This document shows, in pieces, positions 1-17,936 of a stretch of 64,000 nt of DNA; the first letter of the stretch is position 1, and each line of letters opens with the position of its first letter. The notes below the pieces were generated by a model that was not told where the DNA came from, did not search any database, and saw only the letters and a list, made by a program, of their open reading frames with translations. This stretch comes from Nematostella vectensis. Taxonomy: Eukaryota > Cnidaria > Anthozoa > Actiniaria > Edwardsiidae. Location: assembly GCF_932526225.1 (NCBI RefSeq), contig NC_064039.1, forward strand, positions 6,089,001 to 6,153,000, given 5' to 3'. The position numbers and the translations under genes were made by a program.

Positions 1-1750
1 CCTGGCATCCCATCGTCTACGCGCACTATGCTTCGTTTTCTTATAATTCTGCGTATCATTATCTATACGCATTATGCTTCGTTTTCTTATAATTCTGATT
101 GTTCACGCGCGTCCTATTATCTACACGCACTATGCTTCGTTTTTTTATAATTCTGCGTATCATTATCTATACGCACTATGCTTCGTTTTCTTATAATTCT
201 GATTGTTCACGCGCGTCCCATCGTCTACACACTATGCTACGTTTTCTTAAAATTCTGCGTATCATTATCTACACGCACTGCTCCTTGTTTTGTCATAATT
301 CTGATTGTTCACGCGCGTCTTTTATCTATGCGCACAGCTCTTTGTTTTCTCATAATTCTGATTGTTCACGCGCGTCTTTTATCTATGCGCACAGCTCTTT
401 GTTTTCTCATAATTCTGATTGTTCACGCGCGTCTTTTATCTATGCGCACAGCTCTTTGTTTTCTCATAATTCTGATTGTTCACGCGCGTCTTTTATCTAT
501 GCGCACTGCTCTTTGTTTTCTCATAATTCTGATTGTTCATGCGCGTCTCATTATCTATACGCACAGCTCTTTGTTTTCTCATAATTCTGATTGTTCACGC
601 GCGTCTTTTATCTATGCGCACAGCTCTTTGTTTTCTCATAATTCTGATTGTTCACGCGCGTCTTTTATCTATGCGCACTGCTCTTTGTTTTCTCATAATT
701 CTGATTGTTCACGCGCGTCTCTTATCTACACGCACTGCTCTTTGTTTTCTCATAATTCTGATTGTTCACGCGCGTCTTTTATCTACGCGCACTGCTCTTT
801 CTTTTCTCATAATTCTGATTGTTCACGCGCGTCTCATTATCTACGCGCACTGCTCCTTGTTTCCTCAATATCCTGATTGTTCACGCGCGTCTCATTATCT
901 ACGCGCACTGCTATTTGTTTTCTCATAATTCTGATTGTTCACACGCGTCTCATTATCTACGCGCACTGCTCTTTCTTTTCTCATAATTCTGATTGTTCAC
1001 GCGCGTCTTATTATCTACGCGCAATGCTCTTTGTTTCCTCAATATTCTGATTGTTCACGCGCGTCTAATTATCTACGCGCACTGCTCTTTGTTTCCTCAA
1101 TATTCTGATTGTTCACGCGCGTCTCATTATCTACGCGCACTGCTCTTTGTTTTCTCATAATTCTGATTGTTCACGCGCGTCTCATTATCTACACGCACTG
1201 CTCTTCGTTTTCTCATAATTCTGATTGTTCACGCGCGTCTCATTATCTACGCACACTGCTTCTGTTTTTTCATGATCCTGATTGTTCACTCGCGTCTTAT
1301 CTACGCGCACTGCTCTTTGTTTTCTCATAATTCTGATTGTTCACACGCGTCTCATTATCTATACGCACTGCTCTTCTTTTTCTCATAATTCTGATTGTTC
1401 ACGCGCGTCTCATTATCTACGCACACTGCTTCTGTTTTTTCATGATTCTGATTGTTCACTCGCGTCTTATCTACGCGCACTGCTCTTTGTTTTCTCATAA
1501 TTCTGATTGTTCACACGCGTCTCATTATCTACGCGCACTGCTCTTTGTTTTCTCATAATTCTGATTGTTCATGCGCGTCTTATTATCTACGCGCACTGCT
1601 ATTTGTTTACTCATAATTCTGATTGTTCACGCGCGTCTTATTATCTACGCGCACTGCTGTTTGTTTTCTTATAATTCTTATTGTTCACGCGCATCTTTTA
1701 TCTACGCTAACTGCTCTTTCTGCTGTTTTCTCAAAATTTATTTCGTTCAG
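1..1750. repeat. 58-bp minisatellite array (about 29 units)
   Basis: Units of about 58 bp follow each other from the left edge, each with a core like CTGATTGTTCACGCGCGTC followed by a pyrimidine-rich stretch. The units drift by single-base changes and decay after about 1690. Because 58 is not a multiple of 3, overlapping open frames run through the array in several phases; they are by-products, not genes. The array probably lies in or just beyond the 3' part of the HPS5-like gene, whose remaining exons are not found to its right. Confidence 0.95.
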
Positions 1751-2710
1751 GCGCGTCTTCTTCTTTTTTTCTTTATCCGAAATTCAGATGATTCATGCGA
1801 TGACAGACATTTTTTGTGCCTTGTTTTTTTTTTATGTTAGGCTTTGCAGAGAGTTCTGCGATTTAGTGACTTACTCTGATAGCTCTGAGATAATAGGTGT
1901 GGGTGGGGTCGCTAAAAGCTGCTTGTATTGTTGAGTAGATAGCACTTGTCCATCCATACTGGCCTACAGACACACACGAAACAGCTAATACAGTATTCCA
2001 CTTGAAAATATCAATCAGAACAAATTTGTTGGTAAAGAATTCCCTCCCTTAGGATATGAAGGTGGACAGTGTGAAATATGATGTCAAGGCTAGAATTCAA
2101 ATGGCATTCTGTCTGATAGACCTACATCTTTCTTCACTAAAAAGCAATTAAAAAATTTCCAGTTTCATGGTCTATCTAGGGCAAAGACTTTTGCGGGCAT
2201 TGTAGAAAGTCTTTGGTTAATTTTCATTGGTTTTTGGGCATAAAAACTAAGATTTTTTATTGATTTAAATTTGAGATTCTGTGCCAAGCCTGAAAGTTTC
2301 TTCCTTGGTCATGCCATCATAGCCAAACACCCCATGTGACAGAGTGCGTACATAACAAAGCATCAAAAAGACAGATCTAGTAGAACTATGACAAAATGTT
2401 ATTCACAGTTAATTGCTAATATTTAAACAATTATCTGTTTGCCTCAATGGTTGCATGTTATAGGTTCACATTCATTCAAGTTTTAGAAGCTTTACTCCTG
2501 TGGCCAAAACTCATTTTACCTCCCATAATCTTGAGCTTGGCCTGGCAGTATATATAGTAACACCTTGCTGACCATTCTGTCTAAAATAACAGGCTCCAAA
2601 CTTACCCTCCCTAAAATCAATAGGAAACAATCACCAATTAACTTGTCATGAACTTGTCTCATGCTAGATGTGCAAAACACCTCCATAATTAAAATGCTAA
2701 AAAATACAAG
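1751..2710. other. AT-rich stretch without a recognised gene
   Basis: I see no splice-compatible coding segment here on either strand. On the minus strand this would be a downstream intron of the HPS5-like gene; the expected exon continuing its beta-propeller was looked for and not found. Confidence 0.5.
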
Positions 2711-2940
2711 AAATATGCATTTCCCTATTGGTGTTTTGGCTAGTTCCTACACGGGGAATATGCATTTCCCTATTGGAGTTTTGGCTAGTTCCTACACGGG
2801 AAATATGCATTTCCCTATTGGTGTTTTGGCTAGTTCCTACACGGGGAATATGCATTTCCCTATTGGAGTTTTGGCTAGTTCCTACACGGGAAATATGCAT
2901 TTCCCTATTGGCGTTTTGGCTAGTTCCTACACGGGAAATT
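2711..2940. repeat. 45-bp minisatellite, five units
   Basis: Five nearly identical 45-bp units, marked by ATGCATTTCCCTATTGG and TTTTGGCTAGTTCCTAC. Two unit variants alternate (GGTGTT and GGAGTT). The period is 15 codons, so frames stay open on both strands without meaning. A degenerate echo of the unit follows to about 2985. It lies inside the presumed 3' introns of the HPS5-like gene. Confidence 0.95.
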
Positions 2941-3236
2941 GAACCTTTTGGCTCCATGGTGGGTGTAAATGCATTTTCTAGAAGCCAAAAATACAGTAAA
3001 TGTATGAGACAACATCTAAAATACAAGAGAAAATGCCTTGAAAGGGCCCTCTGGGCCCCCTCCTGTTAAAAATCCTTGCTTCCCCACTGGGGTCAACAAT
3101 TTCATCCATGAATATTATACATAAATTTTATCCATAAATAAGTAAGTAAAAATACTGGCATTTACTTGGCAAATAAAGCTCATGTAATAATACATAAAAG
3201 ATAGCTGCACCATATCTAACATTGAAGAAGAGTTAC

Positions 3237-6200
3237 CTTGCTTTGGAACCAACCGGCCAGCATGAGTTCCTGTTCAGATAACAAGAAAAATTGGTGGAAT
3301 TATGATAAAGACAGAAATGGGGTCAGCTTCACTTCTCTTTTTCTTGAAAACATAACAATCAAATTATTTTCTTTCGAGAATACATCGTCTTTATCACTCC
3401 AAATGGATAAAGCTAAAAATTGCAGTCCAATGTTCATTTCTTTTATTTGAGTGTACCTTTCAGTCAAGTAGGATGATTCTTCTAAGCCCCCTGGGCCCAA
3501 CCCTGTCCCCCCATAAACACTTCACGCTTCTCTCCCTGGCTAGAGGGGGGATAAGTCAATATGCCTTACGATGGAATATCCAAAATGGCTGTTTTCCTCA
3601 TGGTAGAAATGAGGATCCTGTCCCCTGCACAGTCCAGCTGATTGATAGCTGTCTCACTTTTGCCAATGATGTCAGTGTTATGACCAATTGTCAGCTTCTT
3701 TGTTCCAGGACTACCTCCAATCTGTGAAGATGGCTCAAAGCTGAAGCAGGGGCAGATCCATGTTACTCCCCTAGCTCTAGGGGTGTGTGACCCCACTTCC
3801 CCCCAAGGGCATGTGACACCCTTCTACACCCCACAAGGGGGAAATGTTACCCCTCCCTGCCATGGGCATGACATCCTTCTCCTCCCCACAAGGGTAAATG
3901 TTACCCCTCCCTGCCATGGGCATGACATCCTTCTCCTCCCCACAAGGGTAAATGTTACCCCTCCCTGCCATGGGCATGACATCCTTCTCCTCCCCACAAG
4001 GGGGAAATGTTACCCTTCCCCCCAAGGGCATGTGACACCCTTCTACACCCCACAAGGGGGAAATGTTACCCCTGCCCCGCCATGGGCATGTGACACCCTT
4101 CTACACCCCACAAGGGGAAAATGTTACCCTTCCCCGCCATGGGCATGACATACTTCTCCTCCCCACAAGGGTAAATGTTACCCCTCCCCCGCCATGGGCA
4201 TGGACGCCCTTCTACACCCCACAAGGGGAAAATGTTACCCTTCCCCGCCATGGGCATGTGACGCCCTTCTCCACCCCACAAGGGGAAAATGTTACCCCTG
4301 CCCCGTCATGGGCATGTGACACCCTTCTACACCCCACAAGGGGAAAATGTTACCCTTCCCCGCCATGGGCATGACATACTTCTCCTCCCCACAAGGGTAA
4401 ATGTTACCCCTCCCTGCCATGGGCATGTGACACCCTTCTCCTCCCCACAAGGGTAAAATGTTACCCCTCCCTGCCATGGGCATGACATCCTTCTCCTCCC
4501 CACAAGGGTAAATGTTACCCCTCCCTGCCATGGGCATGTGACACCCTTCTCCTCCCCACAAGGGTAAAATGTTACCCCTCCCTGCCATGGGCATGACATC
4601 CTTCTCCTCCCCACAAGGGTAAATGTTACCCCTCCCTGCCATGGGCATGTGACACCCTTCTACACCCCACAAGGGTAAAATGTTACCCCTCCCTGCCATG
4701 GGCATGACATACTTCTCCTCCCCACAAGGGTAAATGTTACCCCTCCCTGCCATGGGCATGCGACACCCTTCTACACCCCACAAGGGGAAAATGTTACCCC
4801 TCCCCTGGCATGGGCAAGTGACGCCCTTCTCCACCCCACAAGGGGAAAATGTTACCCTTCCCCCGCCATGGGCATGTTACGCCCCTCTCCACCCCACAAG
4901 GGGAAAATGTTAACCCTGCCCCGCCATGGGCATGTGACACCCTTCTACACCCCACAAGGGGAAAATGTTACCCCTCCCCCGCCATGGGCATGTGACACCC
5001 TTCTCCACCCGACAAGGGGAAAATGTTACCCCTGCCCCGCCATGGTCATGTGACGCCCTTCTCCACCCGACAAGGGGAAAATGTTACCCCTCCCCCGCCA
5101 TGGGCATGTGTTACCCCTCCTCATCCCTCCATGGGCAGGTAATAACCCTCCCCTTTTGACTTAAAGTCAAACTTTTGTATTATTTGAGGAGTCTCAAATT
5201 TAAAAATAATTGAACAACCCATGAAGTTCCATTGGAAAAACCCACAGAGATTTCTATATCAGTAACATTTTTAATGAGCACATATAACATCATTTTTTAA
5301 AGAAACAAGTAGAAAGTTTCCAAAAGAAATATTAAAACTCCAAACTTAAGTAGTAGCCAGAGCTCTTTATGATAGAAACCAAACTCTATTGAAAAAATCA
5401 TTGTTAATGAGTGAATAACACTGTAAATTTTCTACCAAAAAAGATTTTCAGTGATAAATGGATTCTTGAATCTTGTATTTTTTTCCCATTGATTTTGATA
5501 AGTTTGGTCAAGTCATGCTGTCAGGCTGGAAACAGTGTTTTCATTGAATTTACCATGAAATTCTAAAAAAAAACTCACTACTTTTGCCAATAAGAGCCAT
5601 GTAAATCAACTATAGGATTCTAGTTTTTAATTAAGCACATTTTTTATGTAGGAAAATTGATAATAATACTGTACCTTACTGAGGAAGGGCATGCGAAGGA
5701 CACTAACAAACCCTTGGTCATCACCGGCAAAGAGTCGCACGCCATCATCATCCCAGCACAGGCAAGTGACAACAGCACCTTTATGCTGATCTGAGCGCCG
5801 CAAACACTACAAAAGAAAAGGTGTTAAATCAACTGAGCTACCATTACTCCTATCTCTTTTGAGCCCCCCTCTCAAATACCTGCCACTGTAGACTTAAAAT
5901 ATTCAAAGAAAGTCCCCAGTGATCAATAACAAACAGTACACGATAGTTTTAAAGGCTCTGAGACTTTTTCTTTGGGCTAAAAATGCTTTGAAAATCTGAT
6001 TCTGAAAAGAACCCTCTCCCTCTTTTTCCCTTCAGGGCAAAACAAAAGCCCTGAGGAGCTTATAGGAGGTTCAAATATTGTACACTATATATTCTTTCAC
6101 ACAAAAATAACCCTACTAGAGATGGCAAGTTCAATTCCACCAGCAGATGAAGGTGTTGCATGGTAGGGTGGGTTGAAATTACATATTATTTTCATCATGT

Positions 6201-7638
6201 TTTTAATTTATTCTCAAGTGCAACCATGTATATTTACCTTCGGCTTATCCCTTGTCCTTGTTCCAATATCCCATATAAAGACCATTCCCGAGCTGTGGTT
6301 TACAATTTTTCTTAGTCAACTTAATATAAATCATTTGTGTTTAGTCAAATACCAATATTTGTTTACCTTTTGGCAATACCTAGGACATTCTTGCAACTTT
6401 GAAAACAAAGATTGCTAACAGCACCATCCTAAGAAAAAAATACTTTACTAATTATCCATCAATAATGTCAATAATAGTGTTAATAACCACACACACAAAA
6501 AAAACATGAAAGATTGGAAATTTAATGATGCAATTTGTACTGTATTTGAATTTATTCCCAGGGCAAAAAATGGGTGTTTTTGTGGGTAATCCTCAAAAAA
6601 CTCAAAATCGCTCAATTAATATTCCTGAGAAAGAAGAAAATATTTGCTGCAAGAATAAAAAGGAAAGTAAAGAAATAAGTACTTGAATCTAAACAGAATT
6701 TTGCCTTATATCTGAATTAACATAATCAATCGGGGGCAGATACAGGAGTTCAAAAAGGGGTTTGCCGAAGCAAGGGTTTAAAGAAAGGGAGGCTGGATTT
6801 ATTGTTCTTCCCAGGATTTCCTTATATTTCTTGGGGGCCGGAGCCCGCTTTGCCCATCCCTAGATCCGCCCCTGTCAATAATGAAATAATTTCAGTGTAA
6901 TGTTTAGGTAAGCAAAAGGAGGGGGATTTAAATAAATGATAATCTTGATTAGATGGTGTCTAATGGGTCTGTCAACAGGGGGTTGGTGTATTACCTTCGT
7001 CATTATAACCCTGAGATGCCGAAGTGTTCTTCGGTTGTAGATATATACCGCCCCCGATGACGAGCCAATAGCAATGAGCTTTTGTCCGACAGACATGCAT
7101 GTGTACTAAAAACATGGAGAGATGGACTGCAATGATGAGGACACAATTGCCTAAGATACACCATCCCCACATGCACTAAGAAAGCATTAAGATGACATAG
7201 TATTGATTCACAATTATCAAATTACGTGGGGGGGGGGGGGGAGGTTATCTCCGGAGGCTTTTAATAAGTTTTCAATTTGAAAAATCAAACAATCTAATAA
7301 ATTTTGCTATCATAACATGGTTCTATTATATTCTTTTTAAGCCACTTTTAGGAATAAGATAGTCTGGTTTCAACTGACAAATGTAGCTTAATAATTGTTG
7401 GTAAACAAAAACAACAAGTTGTGTGACCTGCGCGCGCCACCGCACGGACCCTTTCCGCCTCTAGTATATAATAGCTCAGATATTTTAAGACGGGTACAAA
7501 ACCTACCTTAATTCTAGAAGACGTCTTAGCAAAATTGCTAATATCATACAAAGACCCCATTTCAACCAAGAAGAAGCCATATTCCCCTAAAACCCAGTCT
7601 AGGCCTCTGCACTCTTCATTGCTTGCTCCGTCCACCAT
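3237..7638 (-). CDS. HPS5: HPS5-like BLOC-2 subunit, N-terminal exons (3' end off the left edge)
   Basis: HPS5 is a subunit of BLOC-2, which sorts cargo to lysosome-related organelles. Coding exons on the minus strand: 7507-7638, 6995-7105, 6367-6428, 6238-6292, 5675-5806, 3570-3721, 3237-3269. All junctions are GT-AG and stay in phase. The start chosen is the ATG at 7636-7638 in a good context (AAGATGG). Family-like stretches in order: SSRIK-YTCMSVGQKLIAIGSSSG (first propeller blade), SSGMVFIWDIGTRTRDKP, HKGAVVTCLCWDDDGVRLFAGD, then INQLDCAGDRILISTMRKTA, and NSCWPVGSKAR before the last seen donor. The order matches my memory of the HPS5 WD40-like N-terminus; TECPR2 is the nearest alternative. 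About 196 residues are visible against more than 1,000 in HPS5, so the gene continues to the left. Introns hold large minisatellites. Confidence 0.8.
3790..5150. repeat. 54-56-bp minisatellite (about 25 units) in an HPS5 intron
   Basis: Units carry CCATGGGCATG, then CTTCTCCTCCCCACAAGGG and AAATGTTACCCC. Two or three unit variants interleave, for example GGGCATGACATCC and GGGCATGTGACACCC. The array fills most of the intron between HPS5 exons at 5675-5806 and 3570-3721 and ends about 70 bp from the latter. Frames open through the array are not genes. Confidence 0.95.
6728..6876. mobile_element. Short MITE-like dispersed element in an HPS5 intron
   Basis: The segment starts GGGGGCAGATACAGG and ends near CTAGATCCGCCCCTGTC, giving imperfect inverted ends rich in G and C. 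A related piece starting GGGGCTGATGCAGGATTTC lies near 26564 in an intron of the exchanger gene. No coding capacity and no clear target-site duplication. Confidence 0.4.
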
Positions 7639-7920
7639 CTTGGGAGCTGAAAGACAAGTACCGATGACCCACGGAAGACCTTCGATTCGTATTCGGGTTG
7701 GCACGTCTCGAAAGATGAGAACACATTCCTTTGAAAAAAAAGAACGCTTTATTTAATGAAAAAAGAGATTTAGACAAAATCAAAGGAAACACTTGACATA
7801 CCTGCGCGAAAAATAACTTGAAATGAATAAAAATGGGTAATTAAAAAACAAGTCTTCCGAGAATTTTCCGAGTATGTGCCGAGATGACCCCGAGGGGTCC
7901 CGTGACTTGTTTATGACCCC

Positions 7921-7946
7921 ATCACGTGCTAGTGAGCGGTATAAAT
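7921..7946 (+). promoter_or_regulatory. E-box (CLEAR-like) and TATA box of the cathepsin D gene
   Basis: ATCACGTGCT at 7921-7930 contains CACGTG, close to the CLEAR element bound by TFEB/MITF factors at lysosomal genes. TATAAAT follows at 7940-7946, about 90 bp before the cathepsin D ATG. The divergent HPS5 start is about 285 bp away on the other side, so both genes could use the site. The motifs are seen; factor binding is inferred. Confidence 0.55.
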
Positions 7947-8034
7947 GCCATAGTTCATTTCAAAGTCTTTCTTCTTTTTTTTTGTTCTGTTCTCCGTGGT
8001 TCTCTCTATCTGCGTTCTCCTGATCTTCTACAAA

Positions 8035-14069
<6,035 letters not shown>

Positions 14070-14109
14070 GCGCTGCCCATGTCAACCACAGCAATCAACA
14101 AATTAAAGA

Positions 14110-14115
14110 AATAAA
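14110..14115 (+). terminator. Poly(A) signal candidate for the cathepsin D gene
   Basis: AATAAA lies 41 bp after the stop codon. A second AATAAA is at 14399-14404 and may be an alternative distal signal. Confidence 0.5.
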
Positions 14116-14453
14116 TAAATAAGTTATCACGAAATTAGGCATTAACAGCTTGAGATAAACTAGTCCCTGAGAAAAATCGGTTCCCAGCCGATTGTGTTTA
14201 AAACCTCAAATTTTACAAGTAGTAATTGAAATTGTAATGATAACTATGAAGCTTTTGCTATTTAACTGCTTTTAAGAGCAGATTTAAGCACTATGGCTAA
14301 AGAAGATACAGACTAGAATTTGGTCAATCTATTTATATGATTTTTTTTAAACTTTTGTACCACATTGTTTCCTGGAAGTTGCAAAGATTGTTGGATTGAA
14401 TAAAAAAAAGCACATGTATTTGTTACACTAAGACGTGTATTTGTTACACCAGC

Positions 14454-14669
14454 GAAGAGAACTTGTTTGAGTACGTTCTCAAGGGGTGGGCAACCTTACT
14501 TGGCACAAGTCCAGTTCCAGGACTCTTCTTTGGAAGCACTTGGTCTACCTGTGGTCCAAGAGCCGTCAAAGAAGGGTCTAACCTGAAACAGGAGACAAAT
14601 CCGTATGTCCCCGTTCCCCAATCATATACTACGATATACAAGAAACATGACTATTCCTGTGTGGACTAA
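14454..14669 (+). CDS. Possible orphan terminal exon, function unknown
   Basis: An open frame follows an acceptor-like TTACACCAG and runs to the stop at 14669. It encodes EENLFEYVLKGWATLLG, then a proline- and glycine-rich middle and a basic, tyrosine-rich tail (YTTIYKKHDYSCVD). The minus strand is also open over most of this stretch, so the openness is weak evidence. I recognise no family and found no upstream exon. It could be a small gene's last exon, a pseudogene piece or chance. Confidence 0.2.
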   Translation, partial: EENLFEYVLKGWATLLGTSPVPGLFFGSTWSTCGPRAVKEGSNLKQETNPYVPVPQSYTTIYKKHDYSCVD

Positions 14670-16300
14670 AACCTGGTCAAATAGCGGCCCAATAGTGATG
14701 ATGTTTTAACATCAAGCAGTGCCATTATTTCATTCAAAGTAATTCGCAAACCGTCTAATTTTTGCTCGTTGCGTTACTTTTTTTGCGATCGGAGACCCCA
14801 AATCCATTACCAGACCTAACCTACTAGCGCGACCTAAATTCCACAGCCCTTGTTTCGCGCTGCATAAAACACAAACCGCCGCTACGCAGGCTACGTCTAA
14901 TCTTGTTCCCAGAGCCCACGTACCTTAACACCGCTGGCTTTGGAAACGAGATTGGCATACAGGGTGACCAAGGGCAGCCAAATACATCAAACCACTTAGT
15001 TGGACAGTTTTAATCACACTTTTTACAACGTTTCAATTTACATGTGTATAATATTTACAGATTTGCAGTAAGAGAAGACAGCACAGGTGGAGATTACGAC
15101 ATTTGTACTCGTAACCCAAAGCAATCTGCCCCACCATAAGTATGGCGTCTCTTTTGTAAAACTTAATCTACTTGCTATATAACGCGTAGGAACGAAGGTT
15201 TATTCCTTGCGTGCTATTGCCATTGGTGCAGGGCACTACTGCGCGATTGTCTAATCTGCATCTACTTTTACATCAAGATAGCATCTATACTTGAATTGTC
15301 TATATCGAGGCTCTATTATCGCTTCACAGCTCGTTTATTTGTGCTTCGTTTTCGCGCCGCACCTGCAATGAAGAAAGCCGGTGAATTCAATCAAGTGGTT
15401 GTAGGGCGTGCACGCGTCATCATTAGGGATAAAACGAATTTTGAAATAAGCGCCTGCCCCGAATAAGCGCCTCGCCTAGGACATAAAAAAGCACCTAATT
15501 GGAGCACAAAGATAAAATATATTAGGAAAGGGTGGGGGGTATGGGGCGAACCCACCCCTTACCTTTTTATCCCGTACAGACATCCAGCACCTTAATACCC
15601 CCTACTTAATATCTGCTACGTTTAAATGCCCTATAGCATCAAATTCCTCAAGCTTGTTTTAAATATTTATTTGTCCCGAGATAAAGAAAAAGTAATAGGT
15701 AATCTATTGTTCATATGACATCAGAAAAAATATCGAAATTTAACCACGAGCAAAGATAAAAGCGTTCAAAAACAGCCATAAAACTTGATATAATTTCGTT
15801 TATGTACCTTTTTCAGCGCGCGAGGAGTAACACCGTGCCGGAGATATTGTACAAAAGATCCATCCCTTGGGAATAAACACGCGCTTGCGCCCACTGTATG
15901 TACTGATCGTCACCGTGCGGCCTCCTTTACGCTGGCTCGCCATTGGCTGAGGCCACAAATGCGCTTTTCCAGGAAGCCGCTGAACAGCTATGCCCTTAGG
16001 CGCACGCAGTGCTAAGGACGAAATGTGGAAAGATTTGTATGAAAAAATAACGAAAATTCACTCGATTCAGAGCTTTTTGTTGTATCTCACCCTTCTTTGT
16101 GTGTTCTTCAAGAATTGCTAGAGCTGAAAAATCAAAAGTATATCAATAAGTGATATGGTGAAATATAGAATGGAGGGGAGTGATAACCTGATAACTCGAA
16201 CTAATGGAGAGAAAACCCATTTCCCTCTGAGCAGGTTATCTTTTGTCCTTGATGTACGCTTACCTTTTGTGATTTTGTTTCGTTTCCAATGCTCTATAAA

Positions 16301-16608
16301 ACAAAGTAATGCAATGTTTAGCAATACTAGATTTCTAAAGCTGATGGCTGGCAATGTCAGTGCTGTTCGTATACCCTTTTGGCAGAGCTGCGAAATAGTT
16401 CGCCGACATTTCCTTTGTATTGTGGTCGGTAGAACGAGGTTTGCACAAAGTAATGCAATATTTACTAATTCAATACTAGATTTCGATGGAGAGTTGATGG
16501 CTGGCACCCTGGCAATGTCGGTGCTGTTCGTATACCCTTTTCGCAGAGCTGCGAAATAGTTCGCCGACATTTCCTTTGTATTGTGGTCGGCAGAGCAGGT
16601 TTGTACAG
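16301..16608. repeat. Tandem duplication, two units of about 144-160 bp
   Basis: Both units start ACAAAGTAATGCAAT and share GTGCTGTTCGTATACCC and a long segment ending ATTGTGGTCGG. They differ by small insertions and substitutions, so the duplication is not recent. Confidence 0.85.
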
Positions 16609-17768
16609 GGCTAATAAATTAATCAAGTACTTTTACTTACTCACCATGGTCTTTGTCGATAGACTGTAAAGCTATAGAAGCAGAGAATGTTTTTGGTAAA
16701 TAAAATGGTAAAATTTGAAAAATGGTAGTGTCTGGATGTGCAACGTACCTGACTCGATGTTGTCAATGCCAGGATTTTCATCTTCAGTGACAGACCGTAG
16801 GACTACAAGACATATAAATCTTTTGGTGAACCATGGCCAACCATATCATAGTACTCCAAGACAGATAAACCAGGGCCTATGGTATTATCTTTTGAGTCCG
16901 TTGCTAGGGAAATTTGTTTGTTATATAAAAGCTTCTGTTTTTTTGTCAAATCTCTTGGAACTTTCAACATAAGTGTTTCAGACATAAATGACACAAGTGA
17001 TGACGTCATCTGACCCCTCCCATGGTCAGGTGACCCAGAACAGAAAAACGTGTCGGAGAAGCTGCTGTTGAAATCTAGCTATTTTTTTTGCAGAAATATT
17101 TTAACATTACTATTTTCTAAAAGTTCATGCATCGGATTTGCGAAATTTTGATACAGCGAGAAATGACGAATTTTTGTGTTCTTCGAAAACCACATATTTG
17201 GTAATAACTTTTTCATTTCTTCAAAATCTAGTTGGCAGTTCAAAGAGAAAGTGAGCTGTCACTAATCAATCATGTCTCATACCAACATCCAACATTGGCT
17301 GTAACTAGGCAGGTTTTCGAACAATGGAATCGAGCGTTGTTTCACTCCCTTCCTATTTTATATAGAACCTAAATACGAAGTTAGGTTCGGAGAGCGTTCG
17401 GGCTAGTCACAAACACTCAAGAGGCTACGGTTACTCAGTACTGTTTGAATGTTTCGAGAGTTGAAAACAACGATCGCGTGGTTTTTTAGACAAGAGAAAT
17501 AGAAATATAACGAGAAAAGATTTCGCTGAAATCGGGAGGCAGGAGACATTTCGCACAAAGGTTAGAGATATTATATTCGCCGAATACAATATTCAATACA
17601 AATTGGAAATGCATTTTTGGTTATTTTATTAAGAAATCGCTGACAAAGTATCCTAATTCCCGTGCTTATACCAATCAAATAATAATATTCGAATTCGAAC
17701 AGTTAAAGTCGCGATTTCCGCCTTTTGGAAAGATAAGTCCTAGTGTTTTGCCAGGCGTTAGGGATAGC

Positions 17769-17936
17769 CAGTCCCGTAGCCAGGATTTTGAACGGGGGGT
17801 TCGTTTACTCATTTAGTGGACCATTTTCTCTTAGGTAGCTCGTCCTAGCTTGCAGTGGTACTCAATTTTCCTCCATCTGGGCGGACCTTCAAGTCGTGTG
17901 GGGTGGAACCCCCCTCCCCCCTGGTTGCGGGCCTGA
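17769..17936. mobile_element. Dispersed element, second copy of the 13223 family
   Basis: Starts CAGTCCCGTAGCCAGGATTT and ends CTGGTTGCGGGCCTGAC. It shares the internal GTAGCTCGTCCTAGCT block with the copy at 13223-13356. Inverted ends and lack of coding capacity suggest a non-autonomous DNA element. Confidence 0.55.

Noticed and set aside
99-1934. Overlapping open frames with SLFSHNSDCSRAS repeats
   Set aside because: They are read-throughs of the 58-bp minisatellite in several phases; the period is not a multiple of 3 and there are no splice or start signals.
3300-3500. Minus-strand frame with SSYLTERYTQIK as an HPS5 exon
   Set aside because: All tested acceptors join out of phase or reach a stop, whereas the 33-bp exon at 3237-3269 joins in phase and fits the family.
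3777-5159. Repetitive frames on both strands across the 55-bp array
   Set aside because: Open only because of the repeat; they sit in an HPS5 intron.
16118-16570. Frames on both strands over the tandem duplication
   Set aside because: They repeat because the DNA is duplicated; no recognisable motif.
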